Origin: Salminus brasiliensis
Taxonomy: Eukaryota; Chordata; Actinopteri; Characiformes; Bryconidae
DNA length: 64,000 nt
Assembly (NCBI RefSeq): GCF_030463535.1
Contig: NC_132878.1
Coordinates: 90,319,507-90,383,506 of the forward strand
Direction of reading: 5' to 3'
Part shown: positions 48,917-61,640 of the stretch, one piece after another
Layout: each line of letters starts with the position of its first letter
How positions within the stretch are numbered: position 1 is the first letter of the stretch
The notes under the pieces: generated by a model
Database searches by the model: none
Seen by the model: only the letters and a program-made list of their open reading frames with translations
What the model was told of the DNA's origin: nothing
Made by a program: the position numbers and the translations under genes

Positions 48917-48936
48917 GGTGGTGGTGGTGGTGGTGG
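48752..48936 (-). CDS. rgl2: rgl2 exon with start codon (residues 1-55)
   Basis: ATG at 48916-48914 in the context CACCATGC. Encodes [18 protein letters not shown] onward; the MLPR start agrees with mammalian RGL2. Donor CACAG|GTCAGT. The 20 nt upstream of the ATG in this exon (48917-48936) are a (CCA)n run directly after the acceptor GCCTCAG. Confidence 0.85.
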
Positions 48937-49689
48937 CTGAGGCACAAAAACAAGAGCATACTGGTGAACAGAGTGCAAACAGAGCACCAGCTATAGCCAA
49001 GGCAAAGCAGTGGTGCGATGGATCAGGGTCATCAAGCCTGTCAGCTCATTTGTTTACTTCATTTACATTGCCCGATGGCAAGCTGTGACTGCAAATTTGA
49101 ATTCCGACCACTCCTTCCCTTTTCCCATTTCCTGCTCTGGTATTTTGATTGCTGGGCTGATAGAAATCTCTTTCAGGAAGGCAGAGGGGACAGAGAGAGG
49201 CCTCGCTTGTGGTTGTGTTTATTGAGGATGAAGAATAAGAACTTAGATGGTTCCAGGGGTTGGTAGAGCAGCCTAAGCCCAGACTACACTCAAACTCAAG
49301 TAAACTTGCTGTTAGTTTGGTTGAAATACTGACACAAGTGACATAAAACAAGCGACAAAGCTGAAGCTCAAAAATACTTATTTACTGAGTAGCATTTTTA
49401 CCCTCTCCTGCTCTAGAATGGGGACTGACCAATTAGAAAGCAGTACAGATGCTGTTATTAGCATAAAACAACAACATTAAACACAATAAAGGCACTAATA
49501 GCTAAATTGAAACTGGGTAAAGAGTATATTCGCATCCTTAATAATGTACACTCGGACAAAACAGGTTATGTATATATATATATTGTTAAAAGGTTCTTTA
49601 ACCCAGACCAATTGTGGAATTTTTTTTCTTAATTTCTACCCAATTTTCTACCCAATTCTCTCTAATTAAGCTAAGCCAATTAACCGACC

Positions 49690-49925
49690 TATGCACTAGG
49701 ACTCCCCATATCACTTGCTTGCAATGCTCCAGACACTATGCTCTAGGAGGGCGAAGACAAGGTCGGAGGTAACCGCCTGTACCAGCCAAACACCACCCAG
49801 AGAGAGCATGGCCAGTTGTGCTCTCTCTGGATCCGGCTCCTGATGGCGAAGCAGCATGACCCGGGATTCAAACTTACAATCTCTGGGCCATAGTGTCAGC
49901 GTCTTAGTCTGCTGAGCCTCTTTGT
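49690..49925 (-). repeat. tRNA-derived SINE, family A
   Basis: Minus-strand head with AGGCTCAGCAG (box A-like) and GTTTGAATCCC (box B-like), then the shared GAGAGCACAACTGGCCATGC block. Lies in the rgl2 5'-UTR intron. Confidence 0.65.
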
Positions 49926-49979
49926 GCCACAGAACTAATTTTTTAAAGGCATCTTTTTTCCTCATATATGAAGAACTAA

Positions 49980-50600
49980 TTGACTAGGCCAAGAATTTAA
50001 GCTTGATGGTTCTTATAGCTGTAATGGTTCGTTATACAGTAGAACCATTCCATTTATTAAACAGCCTAAACCCAAACTCAAGCAAGTCTGGTTTAAATAA
50101 AAAAACGTAATGAAAACTGAAGTGTGTACAAAAATAGAAGCTCAAAAACACCTTATGTACTGAGTCTCTTATGAGTCTCTTAGTATAGAACAAACTGCAG
50201 TGGAAGTTCTTACTACAACCGGCATCTATCAGCATAGGAACTGAACCTCGTTAGACTATTCTTCTCTATTTTACACACTGGTGACTGACCGACAGTAAAA
50301 AAAACAACAACAACAAACAGTAAAGATGCTGCTTGTAAAATAAAACAATGATATTAAACACAATAAAAATTAATACATATATTTTAATGGCTAAGCTGGA
50401 ACTGAGGGGGGTACTAAGGGTTCTATATAGAACTGAAAATGTTTAAACTCTTATTTTAAAAGGTCTATAACGAACCATCTAAGGTTTTTCCATGTATATG
50501 AGGAACCATTTTACCAGCTTTCAGGTGGTTCGTTGAGTTGTCATGGTTCTATATACAGTAGAACCCTTCCATTTACTAAAGAACTCTCGAAGAACCTTGT
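49980..50600. repeat. further GGTTC/GAACC element
   Basis: TACAGTAGAACC(A/C)TTCCATTTA occurs at 50036 and 50566, with GGTTCTATATAG and AGAACCTTGTTACC nearby. Confidence 0.5.
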
Positions 50601-51349
50601 TACCCCTTGATTGAGGAAATATGGAACTGAGTACTCAGGAACTAGCAGATTTGGGACAGTTCTAATGATAGAAATAGTGGACAATCTAGTATGACCAGTA
50701 TTTCCCTGCACTGTGACCACAGAGCAAAAATCCCCAGTGAGCAATGGACATGGTGTTGAATCAAAGTAATGGTTCACTGAAAAACCTTCTTTACACACTG
50801 TTCTCCTGACACCACGCACAGTCCAGAATTTGCTTTTATAGGCAAATAGCATTGATTTTTCAATATTTCTGCAAAGTTCAACAACTAAGATGTTAACAAG
50901 TCATTCAGAGGGGTCTGGTTGCCCACTCTGGTTTCTTTGCAGTGGTGGTGATAGGATTCAAGCAGCGAATATGAATATTGCCTTTTTATTTACTATCCAA
51001 GTGACCAGTGAACCGGCCTGTGTCTCTGAGTTTTATATGTTGAAGATAGTAAAAAAAGAAAGTGGTGAATCAAAAAAACGATGCCTGATTTTAAATATGT
51101 TTTAGCTCAAAACTGCCTCGATCTCAGGCAGCATATTGATCTCTTTAATAAGGTTCTGTGATGTAATCTGTTTAAAGATTAAACTCTTCTGATTCCATTT
51201 ATCACCACTGTAAACAATCCCAACTTTCTAACTTTCTGTCTATTTCACATCTACCCACTCTGAATGAGTCTGTTTACATCTTAAAGATGTCCTTATTCAT
51301 ACACTTAATACCAGTGTGGACGTTAAGAGTTACTGAATAATTCATTATA

Positions 51350-53700
51350 ATTCAATATAGTTACAAAATAATTCACAGTGGCTACTGAAAGAGGCATAGT
51401 AGTTATTGAATAATTCATAGTGGATACTGAAAGAGGCATAGTAGTTATTGAATAATTCATAGTGGATACTGAAAGAGGCATAGTAGTTATTGAATAATTC
51501 ATAGCGGATACTGAAAGAGGCATAGTAGTTATTGAATAATTCATAGTGGATACTGAAAGACGCACAGTAGTTATTGCATAATTCATAGTGGATACTGAAA
51601 GTTGCATAGTAGTTATTGAATAATTCATAGTGGATACTGAAAGAGGCATAGTAGTTATTGAATAATTCATAGTGGATACTGAAAGAGGCATAGTAGTTAT
51701 TGAATAATTCATAGCGGATACTGAAAGAGGCATAGTAGTTATTGAATAATTCATAGTGGATACTGAAAGTCGCATAGTAGTTATTGAATAATTCATAGCG
51801 GATACTGAAAGATGCATAGTAGTTATTGAATAATTCATAGTGGATACTGAAAGTCGCATAGTAGTTATTGAATAATTCATAGCGGATACTGAAAGACGCA
51901 CAGTAGTTATTGAATAATTCATAGCGGATACTGAAAGACACACAGTAGTTATTGAATAATTCATAGTGGATACTGAAAGTTGCATAGTAGTTATTGAATA
52001 ATTCATAGCGGATACTGAAAGACGCATAGTAGTTATTGAATAATTCATAGTGGATACTGAAAGAGGCATAGTAGTCATTGAATAATTCATAGCGGATACT
52101 GAAAGACGCATAGTAGTTATTGAATAATTCATAGTGGATACTGAAAGAGGCATAGTAGTTATTGAATAATTCATAGTGGATACTGAAAGTCGCATAGTAG
52201 TTATTGAATAATTCATAGCGGATACTGAAAGACGCACAGTAGTTATTGAATAATTCATAGCGGATACTGAAAGACGCACAGTAGTTATTGAATAATTCAT
52301 AGTGGATACTGAAAGTTGCATAGTAGTTATTGAATAATTCATAGCGGATACTGAAAGACGCATAGTAGTTATTGAATAATTCATAGTGGATACTGAAAGA
52401 GGCATAGTAGTCATTGAATAATTCATAGCGGATACTGAAAGACGCATAGTAGTTATTGAATAATTCATAGTGGATACTGAAAGAGGCATAGTAGTCATTG
52501 AATAATTCATAGTGGATACTGAAAGAGGCATAGTAGTCATTGAATAATTCATAGTGGATACTGAAAGACGCACAGTAGTCATTGAATAATTCATAGTGGA
52601 TACTGAAAGATGCATAGTAGTTATTGCATAATTCATAGTGGATACTGAAAGACGCATAGTAGTTATTGCATAATTCATAGTGGATACTGAAAGTTGCATA
52701 GTAGTTATTGAATAATTCATAGTGGATACTGAAAGAGGCATAGCAGTTATTGAATAATTCATAGTGGATACTGAAAGAGGCATAGCAGTTATTGAATAAT
52801 TCATAGTGGATACTGAAAGACGCATAGTAGTTATTGAATAATTCATAGTGGATACTGAAAGAGGCATAGTAGTTATTGAATAATTCATAGTGGATACTGA
52901 AAGTCGCATAGTAGTTATTGAATAATTCATAGTGGATACTGAAAGAGGCATAGTAGTCATTGAATAATTCATAGTGGATACTGAAAGTCGCATAGTAGTT
53001 ATTGAATAATTCATAGTGGATACTGAAAGAGGCATAGTAGTCATTGAATAATTCATAGTGGATACTAAAAGAGGCATAGTAGTCATTGAATAATTCATAG
53101 TGGATACTGAAAGTCGCATAGTAGTTATTGAATAATTCATAGCGGATACTGAAAGATGCATAGTAGTTATTGAATAATTCATAGTGGATACTGAAAGTCG
53201 CATAGTAGTTATTGAATAATTCATAGTGGATACTGAAAGTCGCATAGGAGTTATTGAATAATTCATAGCGGATACTGAAAGACGCACAGTAGTTATTGAA
53301 TAATTCATAGCGGATACTGAAAGACGCACAGTAGTTATTGAATAATTCATAGTGGATACTGAAAGTTGCATAGTAGTTATTGAATAATTCATAGCGGATA
53401 CTGAAAGACGCATAGTAGTTATTGAATAATTCATAGTGGATACTGAAAGAGGCATAGTAGTTATTGAATAATTCATAGCGGATACTGAAAGAGGCATAGT
53501 AGTTATTGAATAATTCATAGTGGATACTGAAAGAGGCATAGTAGTTATTGAATAATTCATAGCGGATACTGAAAGAGGCATAGTAGTTATTGAATAATTC
53601 ATAGTGGATACTGAAAGATGCATAGTAGTTACTGAATAATTCATAGTGGATACTGAAAGACGCATTTTAGTTACTGAATAATTCATAGTGGATGTTGACT
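51350..53700. repeat. 42-bp minisatellite, about 55 units, with higher-order structure
   Basis: Unit starts CATAGTAGTTATTGAATAAT, then TCATAGTGGATACTGAAAGA and GG. Units differ mainly at three sites: tagTgg/tagCgg, GAGG/GACG/GTCG/GTTG/GATG, and catagtag/cacagtag. Because 42 is divisible by three, a 787-codon minus frame with a 14-residue repeat (MNYSITTMPLSVST) results. Lies in the rgl2 5'-UTR intron; decayed half units continue to about 53885. Confidence 0.95.
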
Positions 53701-53891
53701 AATTCATTGTAGTTACTTAATCATACATAATAGTTACTAAATATAATTCATTGTAGTTACAGAATAATACATAGTGAACACTGCATTATACACAGTGGAC
53801 ACCAAATAATTCATAGTGGATGCTGAATAATTTATAGTGTAAACTGAATAATTCAAAGTACTTACTGAATAATTTATAGGAGTTACTATAA

Positions 53892-53914
53892 CCCCCCCCC
53901 CCCCCCCCCCCCCC
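53892..53914. repeat. poly-C tract of 23
   Basis: Uninterrupted run of C (G on the minus strand) immediately beyond the 42-bp array. Confidence 0.95.
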
Positions 53915-54489
53915 TCAAAAAAGTGTTTAAGTGTTTTACACAGCTCTGACAGCCCAGCTGGACACAAATGGACAGTGTAGATGTTTTCTTCAGGCCTTTA
54001 TCCTCCCAGGCTATTCATTAAGTTCAGCCCACACTGCCACTTTCTCAATCCCTCTCATTCATGTGGCTCATGTTTGCAAATGACTGAAGACATTCATGGT
54101 GAGTTGGCTGCCAGCTCCCAGCACTAAGTTGGGTCACACCCCGCATGAATGCAAAGCTGCCTTGCTTTCTGCTCGTTTGAGCTCGCAGGGGGTCCTTCCC
54201 TCACCCTCTCTCTTACACTTACACACACACACACACACCCTCACACACACAGCTGATAGCCGAGGCTGGCGGTTAAACATAAACAGAGAACTGTATTGTT
54301 TTATAAGGCAGATCGATGTGAGGCGGGATCACAGGGACGGAAAAGGGCAGACAGGGCACGACCTGCCTTATAACGCTTAAAAAAAAGTCCAAGTACGAGC
54401 CCCTCTCCTTCCCAAACCCATCCCTGCTGAACTTAGCCCACTGTGACCACCATAGACACGCGAACAGCCCAAACACACGACCCAAATAC

Positions 54490-54765
54490 CTGCTAGCCTG
54501 CGAGCCCTGCGTCCATCCGCTCCTGTAGACACTTCTCACTGATCAGGCTCCTTCCAGCTCCATATCTCCCCCCTCCTGGTGCTCTGAAGAGCCTTATCGT
54601 GTGATCGCAGGGGCGATCAGACCCAGTCGGTGCGATCCGCACACTCCCTCCGCCCGCTCGGCCCCGATCCTCCCAGCCGCTGGTGCAGCAGCGCGAGACG
54701 CGGTGGGTTTCGCATTGCACCCGTTTTGCGACAAGCCCCGCCTCCCCTGCGCTGCGATTGGCTGA
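54490..54765 (-). promoter_or_regulatory. rgl2: rgl2 promoter and probable non-coding first exon
   Basis: GC- and CpG-rich island in AT-rich surroundings. Read on the minus strand, a CCAAT box (54761-54757) is followed by a GC box GGGGAGGCGGGGC (54747-54735), then CpG-rich sequence and a donor AGCAG|GTATTT at 54490. This is the order expected for a TATA-less promoter and untranslated exon spliced to the start-codon exon at 48936. The TSS is not determined. Confidence 0.6.
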
Positions 54766-55221
54766 CAGGACGGAGTTTAGCTGTATTTGTTTTAATTATT
54801 TTTTATTTATTGGTTTTTATTTTGTACACTTATTCGGGAAGTGTACAAACGTCAGTGTTTGCTAGTTTTATAAATGATGCTTTATTAAAATATAGATTTT
54901 TATTAAAAATAACAGTTTATTTGTTTAGACTTAGTATCTCTTCCTGGTTCTTTTTTAATCATTATTACATAATAACATTGCGCATTAGTGCTAAATAATG
55001 TACATTCATATAAAAACAAACAATATTAAATCATTTATATATTTTTTTTATTTAATTTTAATAATTATATTTGATTCATTTTTATCAGCAATGACACTGG
55101 GCTCCCTCCTTTCACTTCACTGTAATAAAAGTAAGTGAAATAAGCTACCTGGCTTTTAAATAAATAGCGTGTAACTTAATATGACACTAAATTTGCTTAT
55201 TTTGTTAAAATATTAATTAAA

Positions 55222-55460
55222 TCATTACATTTACATTTATGGCATTTAGCTGAGGCTCTTATCCAGAGCGATTTACATGGTTACTCGTATTACAGAGGTG
55301 GGTCAGTGTAGTGTTAGGAGTCTTGCCCAAGGACTCTTATTGATGTAGCACAGCAAAGTCACCCAGACTGGGAATTGAACCCCAGTCTCCCACATGGTGT
55401 GGCAGCTCACTGGCAGGTAGTGGTGTTATCTGTTGCGCCACACCAACCACATTATTTTAA
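55222..55460 (-). repeat. tRNA-derived SINE, family C
   Basis: Reverse orientation: minus strand has GGTGTGGCGCAACAGATAAC and box B GGTTCAATTCC, with tail GCTCTGGATAAGAGCCTCAG. Between rgl2 and phf1. Confidence 0.75.
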
Positions 55461-57029
55461 GAATGCAATGTTTTGAATTATATTATATATTATATTCACA
55501 CTGGATTTGCTAACAATTTCATTTAAGTTTAAGAAAACGTTTTTACATTAATAGTATCAGTTTTCGTTTTAATTTTAGTTAAATGATTTAAACTATTATC
55601 CAACCGGAGCACAGGGAGCGGGGCCTGCAGGAATAGGGCTGGGGGGAAATAACACAAGTAAAACCAGCATCAATAAAGCTAATAAGATGGTAGTAAATCC
55701 TTTTAAATGGTTGTACTTTGTTTCATGTCCCAGTCTGTCAGTGAAACTGAAGTATTTAAAGTTGTTCATGCTTATGAGTAAGTTGGAATGCAGTTCTTCT
55801 TAAGGCGATTATCCTGGATTAATGCTTGGGTTCACTGTAAACCTGCAACAAATATGAGGAAAGCACCCTAAGGCCTGAACAAAGAAACCAATGTATGGTG
55901 AAAACATACCCATAGAGGCCCTCAAGACCTGAGTACGGTGCCTTACAGATCCACAGCAAGGTTCATACCAACACTGCATTAACGGCAGATATCCGCAGGC
56001 CACTGTGCACTGGTACAGCTCTTCATGGTACAGCAGTGGAACAGGATTATGTGAAACTCCTGCTGATCCAAATATCCATGACTTTCCACTGTAGCCTTCC
56101 TTAGGTTATGTCAGTAAGTTGACATAAATGATACATCCTCACACCAGCTTATATGGATGGCCTTAATGTGAGGCAGAAGTCTTTCTTGATGGGTAACTGC
56201 AGTGATTCCCAACATGTTGGTGGTGGTTTCCTGCTCTACAACACCACCTTCAACTCAGGAATGTCTTGTTAATTAGTTAATTAGATACATAGGGCGTGTT
56301 GGGAGCAGGGATATCTCTACAGTGTGCAGGTCAGGGGGTGCTCCAGGGGCAGGATTGGGAACCACTGGTTTACTGAATGTGCATGTACAGGTTTTAAAGG
56401 GTCTAACAGCTAACAGTCATGAGCTATTAAAGAATGTATTACTTTCAGTGTCCTTGACTCTTTTTCATAGTTATTCATTAGGCCATTATTGGCCCAAGCC
56501 CTAAAATACTGCTGAATAAATGAGCCTGTTCAGTTGAAATAGTGAACCATAATTCTACAGCTGCAAACACAAGTGCCTGTTGACAAGGCGCTTCAGTCAG
56601 TATGATTTTATGCGGGTCAGGCCAGTCATTATTTTAAATATTTCAATATTACGAGTTCATAAATTTGACAATCCATGTTAATGCCACAACCACCCAGGGC
56701 CTGAGGTCCAAGAAAGCGTAACTGGACATGATCTCTCTGGGTGGATATGATGCCCAACCTGCTCAGCTAACAGCATGGTGTCTGGGGCAATGACTTTTCA
56801 GGAATATCGTGCCTCACTAGCTTCAAATTCCTAGTAGGCTACTTAGCAGGGAATTGTGTCCTGCTAGGTAGCCTACTCTTCAAAACACACTCACAGTTTT
56901 GATGTGGAAGTATGTATATGGACCTATATCCATCCCAATGAACAGTACAGACAGAAACTAGAAGAAAATTAGAATTTACCACATAAAAAAATTATTAAGC
57001 TTAAATTGGAGCCATCAGAATTTATCATT

Positions 57030-57257
57030 AATAATCATTTATTAAGTTATTTTTAACATGTCAGTTAATGCTGATTTTATACAAGCTAGTAATAGTATAT
57101 ATAAGTATATATAAGATAAGTATATAAGATAATAATAATATAACAATAAAGATAATAACGATAATAATAATATATAAGTATATATAAGTAATAGTAATTA
57201 ATAATCATTTATTATGTTATTTTTGACATATCAGTTAATGCTGAATTTTATACCAGG
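57030..57257. repeat. direct repeat of a 55-bp AT-rich segment
   Basis: ATAATCATTTATTAAGTTAT ... TCAGTTAATGCTGATTTTAT at 57031-57085 and again at 57202-57255 with four or five differences; (ATAAT)n-like filler between. Confidence 0.75.
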
Positions 57258-57264
57258 GAAGTCT

Positions 57265-57385
57265 TTTGGTATAGCACAGAGCCCAACAACACCACCATTC
57301 CCAGGCAGGGTGATTTTAAATGATTCACATTATGTCACTCTGGATATCAGCATCAGCCGAACGCTGCTAATGTAAATGTAATGTA
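57265..57385 (+). repeat. SINE family C fragment
   Basis: Keeps AGCACAGAG...CCCAGGCAGGGTGA and the tail GTCACTCTGGATA...AATGTAAATGTAATG; head and middle are missing. Confidence 0.55.
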
Positions 57386-59159
57386 AGACTATTGCAAATT
57401 GGGTCAGGCTAATACTTCGTAGCCTGTTCCCCTAATATCACTCACCTTATCCGGTGAGGACATTTGGTGTGTCCTGCCAGAAAGTTTATCTATCAACCTT
57501 CTCACCTAGTGACTGTAAAAACAACATGTTTTATACTATATATGTTTTTTATACCATATTTCACTTATTAGATTCATTTTTCTTTTAAAAGTTGTATTTA
57601 TTAGCATTAAGTAACCAAAAAAATTGGTAAATGAAAGAGAAATGAGACAAGTAAGATATGAAACATAATAATAAGCACAAATGTAAACTGAAGTGTAATA
57701 AAACAGATGCAGGAGTGGAGGTGGTTAGAGACCTTAAGAGCTTAAAATGATGATGAGTGACACCAGCGAGCCAAGCTTTAGAGCTTCCTGTAGTAAATCC
57801 CAGCTCACTGGTGCACAGTAGCTTAAAGCTAATTTCCCCAGTTCATTAAAAAATAAAAACAACAACAACAATAATAATAATAATAATAATGGACCGAACC
57901 AATAGAAATGCTCCAGAATTATGGAAAGCTGATTTAGCCTAAAATGCAACCAGTAATACTAGCCATAGCTCTTTTTTCACTAGTAAAACCCCTGTAATTA
58001 ACATTTTGCTAGCAGAAAGAGTTCTAATTTCATACATACACAACTATTATTACTCATAACATCAGATCTACAGATCTATAAAGGCTATAAAGGAACATAT
58101 TCTTAATGTAACACATTTTGACATATTATATAATCATATTTTCTAATAATATAGTCACATTTTACCATTGATCTACATGGATTATTGTGTTTATTCAGAC
58201 TAGTACTAGTATCCAGACTTATTATTTTACTATTATTTTATTAGCATAGAAATTGTAATTCCAGGTAATTCTGAGCAGTAAAATTATTAGTTGTAGAGAT
58301 CAATGGTATTATTCTTACTGTAGATAGAACTGCATATTACAATTAATCAAAACTAAAAAAAAAATGCATGCTCTATTCCTATTACAATTATATGTTATAT
58401 AAAATAAAATCTCTTTAGATTGACTTCCATTGAAAGTTGAAAGTTGGCTTTTACTTCTTGCCATTTTGGAGATGCAAGTTTATTTGTGTGACAGCACTGA
58501 TATACTCTTTTTTCTTTTCGGCCTTCGGTCCACCACACACGTTGCGTTTTGACCCCCCGAGACAAAACATCTGGGCACCCCTGGTCTAAATGAAACTCTA
58601 GGTAATATAATCTGCAGATCACAAAGCATTTCTAAGTGATTCTTTACCAAATGACCAGTCGACAGTTCAAAGCAATGCAACAGAAAGCTACCGGATTGAC
58701 TGTGGTACTGTATGCAAGGTGAAATTCTCTTTCCTTCCTGTCTCTCCTTTTGAGCAAGCGTACTGTGCTTGCCCTCTGGTGTGCTATCAAGGAACTGACA
58801 CTTCTGCTTTCCAAAGACCTGCCAGAGGCCATTTTGAACACAACATGAATAGCAGAACTGCAAAACAATTGTGTGCTTTACCACCTATTTAAAGCTTCGA
58901 AATGGTGGGAGGGTTTGATCGCTGCGTGCAATACACCACTCAAACCATGCTGTCCGCATGACTGTGACAGGCTGTATAAGCTGTGACTATATATGTTGTG
59001 GCAGTATTATCTAGATCCATGAATTTCCATAAATTAGCATTGGGGCCAACATAAGTAGGATCATTTGAATTTTTCAAGGAGTTTGTTTGTCATGTTTATG
59101 AAGACCAACACCCAACTGACTATATTATATACCATTGTATACAAGACTATACTTTAATA

Positions 59160-60950
59160 GGCTAAATGCACTATTTCAATGCTGTGCTAGGTTTACTACT
59201 ACTACTACTACTACTTTACTGAGACCACAATAGTAGCTCTTAGTAGTGTTTTAATGGCCCTGCAAAATTAATGCTTATAATCAGCTTATAATATTATTAG
59301 TATTAAATATACTGCATATTATTATATTCATACTTATCCTCAAAGCTATAGTATATACTATTTGTTAAGTGTAGTCTATTTTTACATAGATTAACCGACC
59401 TGTGAGTTTAAGACACTGTCTTAATCCTTGTGATAATACTATTGTAATATATCCATATTTAGACACTAAGCTATGTATAGTATTATATGCTAAATCAACT
59501 ATATATATAGTTTACGACTACGACTACACGCTGACCACATTAGGAGGAGTTTAAATGGGCCTGTGAGATCAACACTCCCTCTAATAGGCTAATATTACTA
59601 ACGTTAATATTAATATTTGAAGGTATATAGCATATTAGTATGTAATAAGTTTCTAATGACATACTAAGCTATACATACTACATACTACATAGACACCGCC
59701 CCTGTTTACTACAATTGTACCTTAACCACAATACTCACAATACTTTTTATGGGCAGGTAAGCTCACCCTAATGAGCTAACGAAATACATATGTGAATATT
59801 TATTTAGACATATAGCATATTTTTATGTAATATATTCATGATTATATACTAGGCTATACATCCTAGATTGACAGATACTGTGCTGTGTATACTGACTACA
59901 ACCGGTTTTACTGATTTTTAATTGGCCTGTGAGCTGAATTCGCTCAAATATTAAAAGCCGTAAATGTACGGCATAATATTACCATATAATACAATAATCA
60001 TTATATACTAATCTATACGTCCTGCATAGTATGTATGTGCGATGTTTATTACTACTTCAAACTGGCCACAATATGAGGAATTTTAATGTGCATGTGAGAT
60101 AAACTCACTAAAAATGAGCTAATAATACTTCTAGCAGTAAATATAACGCTTATTAATTTGTAAAACATTCATAATTATATACTAATATAATATATGACAT
60201 GGATAGTGTGCTACTGTTATGATGTTATGAGTTATGATGGACCTGTGAGATGAATTCCCTCTAAAGCACTAATGATACTCGTAGTAAATACATTAAAATA
60301 TATATTATATTGTTATATAACATCATAACTATATATTAAGCCACTATAGCAGCACTGCAGTATTTTTATTATATACATATATAGCTACTAAATGCAGGCC
60401 ACTGCTTGCTGTGCTGTGTTTACTACTACTAGCCTTGAGTGCCTGAGTGGGCCTGTAAGGGGAATTCACTCATATGGGCTAATTCTACTAATATTACCAT
60501 TTATATCAATTTAAAGATATAAATTATTCAAATAATAATGTACGGCATTCAAAAAAGTAAATGTACGGCATAATATTACCATATAATACAATAATCATTA
60601 TATACTAATCTATACGTCCTGCATAGTATGTATGTGCGATGTTTATTACTACTTCAAACTGGCCACAATATGAGGAATTTTAATGTGCATGTGAGATAAA
60701 CTCACTAAAAAATGGGCTAATAATACTTCTAGCAGTAAATATAATGCTTATTATATACATATATAGCTACTAAATGCAGGCCACTGCTTGCTGTGCTGTG
60801 TTTACTACTACTAGCCTTGAGTGCCTGAGTGGGCCTGTAAGGGGAATTCACTCATATGGGCTAATTCTACTAATATTACCATTTATATAAATTTAAAGAT
60901 ATAAATTATTCATTATTATGTAGAATATGTACATATATATCATAATAAAC
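59160..60950. repeat. AT-rich degenerate tandem array with recent duplication
   Basis: Worn units of roughly 180-200 bp keyed by TTTACTACTACTA, GGGCCTGTGAG and TATATACTAAGCTATAC. Two segments are duplicated nearly exactly: 59957-60170 recurs at about 60554-60752, and 60371-60530 recurs at about 60750-60913. The second copy lacks the roughly 200 bp between them. Confidence 0.8.
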
Positions 60951-61279
60951 GTGTTTAGACGTGTTTGGGAATGTTTGGCAGCCAAAAAAACAGCTGGCCA
61001 GCTAGCTAAAAACATTAGGCACGGCCAGACGAGCTGCGGTCCGAAAAGTAATTGGCGAGATAAATTTGGGAGTAATTGATCACTCTAAGTGACCCAGAGT
61101 GTGTCCGTGCAGCAGCTTAGACCTGTGTGTGTGTGAGTGTGTGTGTGTGTGAGTGTGTGGAGGGTGGGAGGGAGGGCGGGAGGCGGTTGAAAAGTTTTCC
61201 CTCTCCGGCCAGAGCGATTAACCCACACACCGCCCGGCCCGAAACTTCGGCTAGCGCCATTAGCACCGGTTAGCAGCCT

Positions 61280-61313
<34 letters not shown>

Positions 61314-61539
61314 CACGCGCACACACGCACACAGGCACGCGCACAGCATGGTGGTGCGTCAACACGGGCTGTCGGTCATTGTGGGCTTACAGATGTGTGT
61401 GAAGGTGTTCACACACACACACACACACACATCTACACACACACACACACACACACCCCTCCTCGGCAGCCAGAGCAGCCCGCCTTATCTCTCCCTCCCA
61501 CTCGACTGCTCTGTGTTTTATGTCTGCGTCACAACAAGT

Positions 61540-61640
61540 CGAGAGAGAGAGAGAGAGAGACAGAGAGAGAGAGAGACACGCACGGAGAGAGGGAGAGATG
61601 ATGATGATGATGAGGAGGAGGATGATGATGATGGCGTCTC
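61540..61640. repeat. (GA)n and (GAT/GAG)n tracts in the phf1 promoter
   Basis: GAGAGA runs with a GATGATGATGATGATGAGGA stretch; purine-only on the plus strand. Confidence 0.85.

Larger units (their letters stand above)
54766..61600. other. intergenic region between rgl2 and phf1 promoters
   Basis: Very AT-rich. Holds SINE copies at 55222 and 57265, the direct repeat at 57030, a CCAATAGAAATGCTCCA word at 57899, the AT-rich array 59160-60950, then (TG)n and (CA)n tracts at 61115-61160, 61275-61312 and 61410-61460. No coding exon recognised. Confidence 0.6.

Noticed and set aside
51323..53686. 787-codon minus-strand open frame with a 14-residue repeat
   Set aside because: Pure product of a 42-bp minisatellite whose unit is a multiple of three; a second frame of the same array is open for 198 codons, and it lies in an rgl2 intron.
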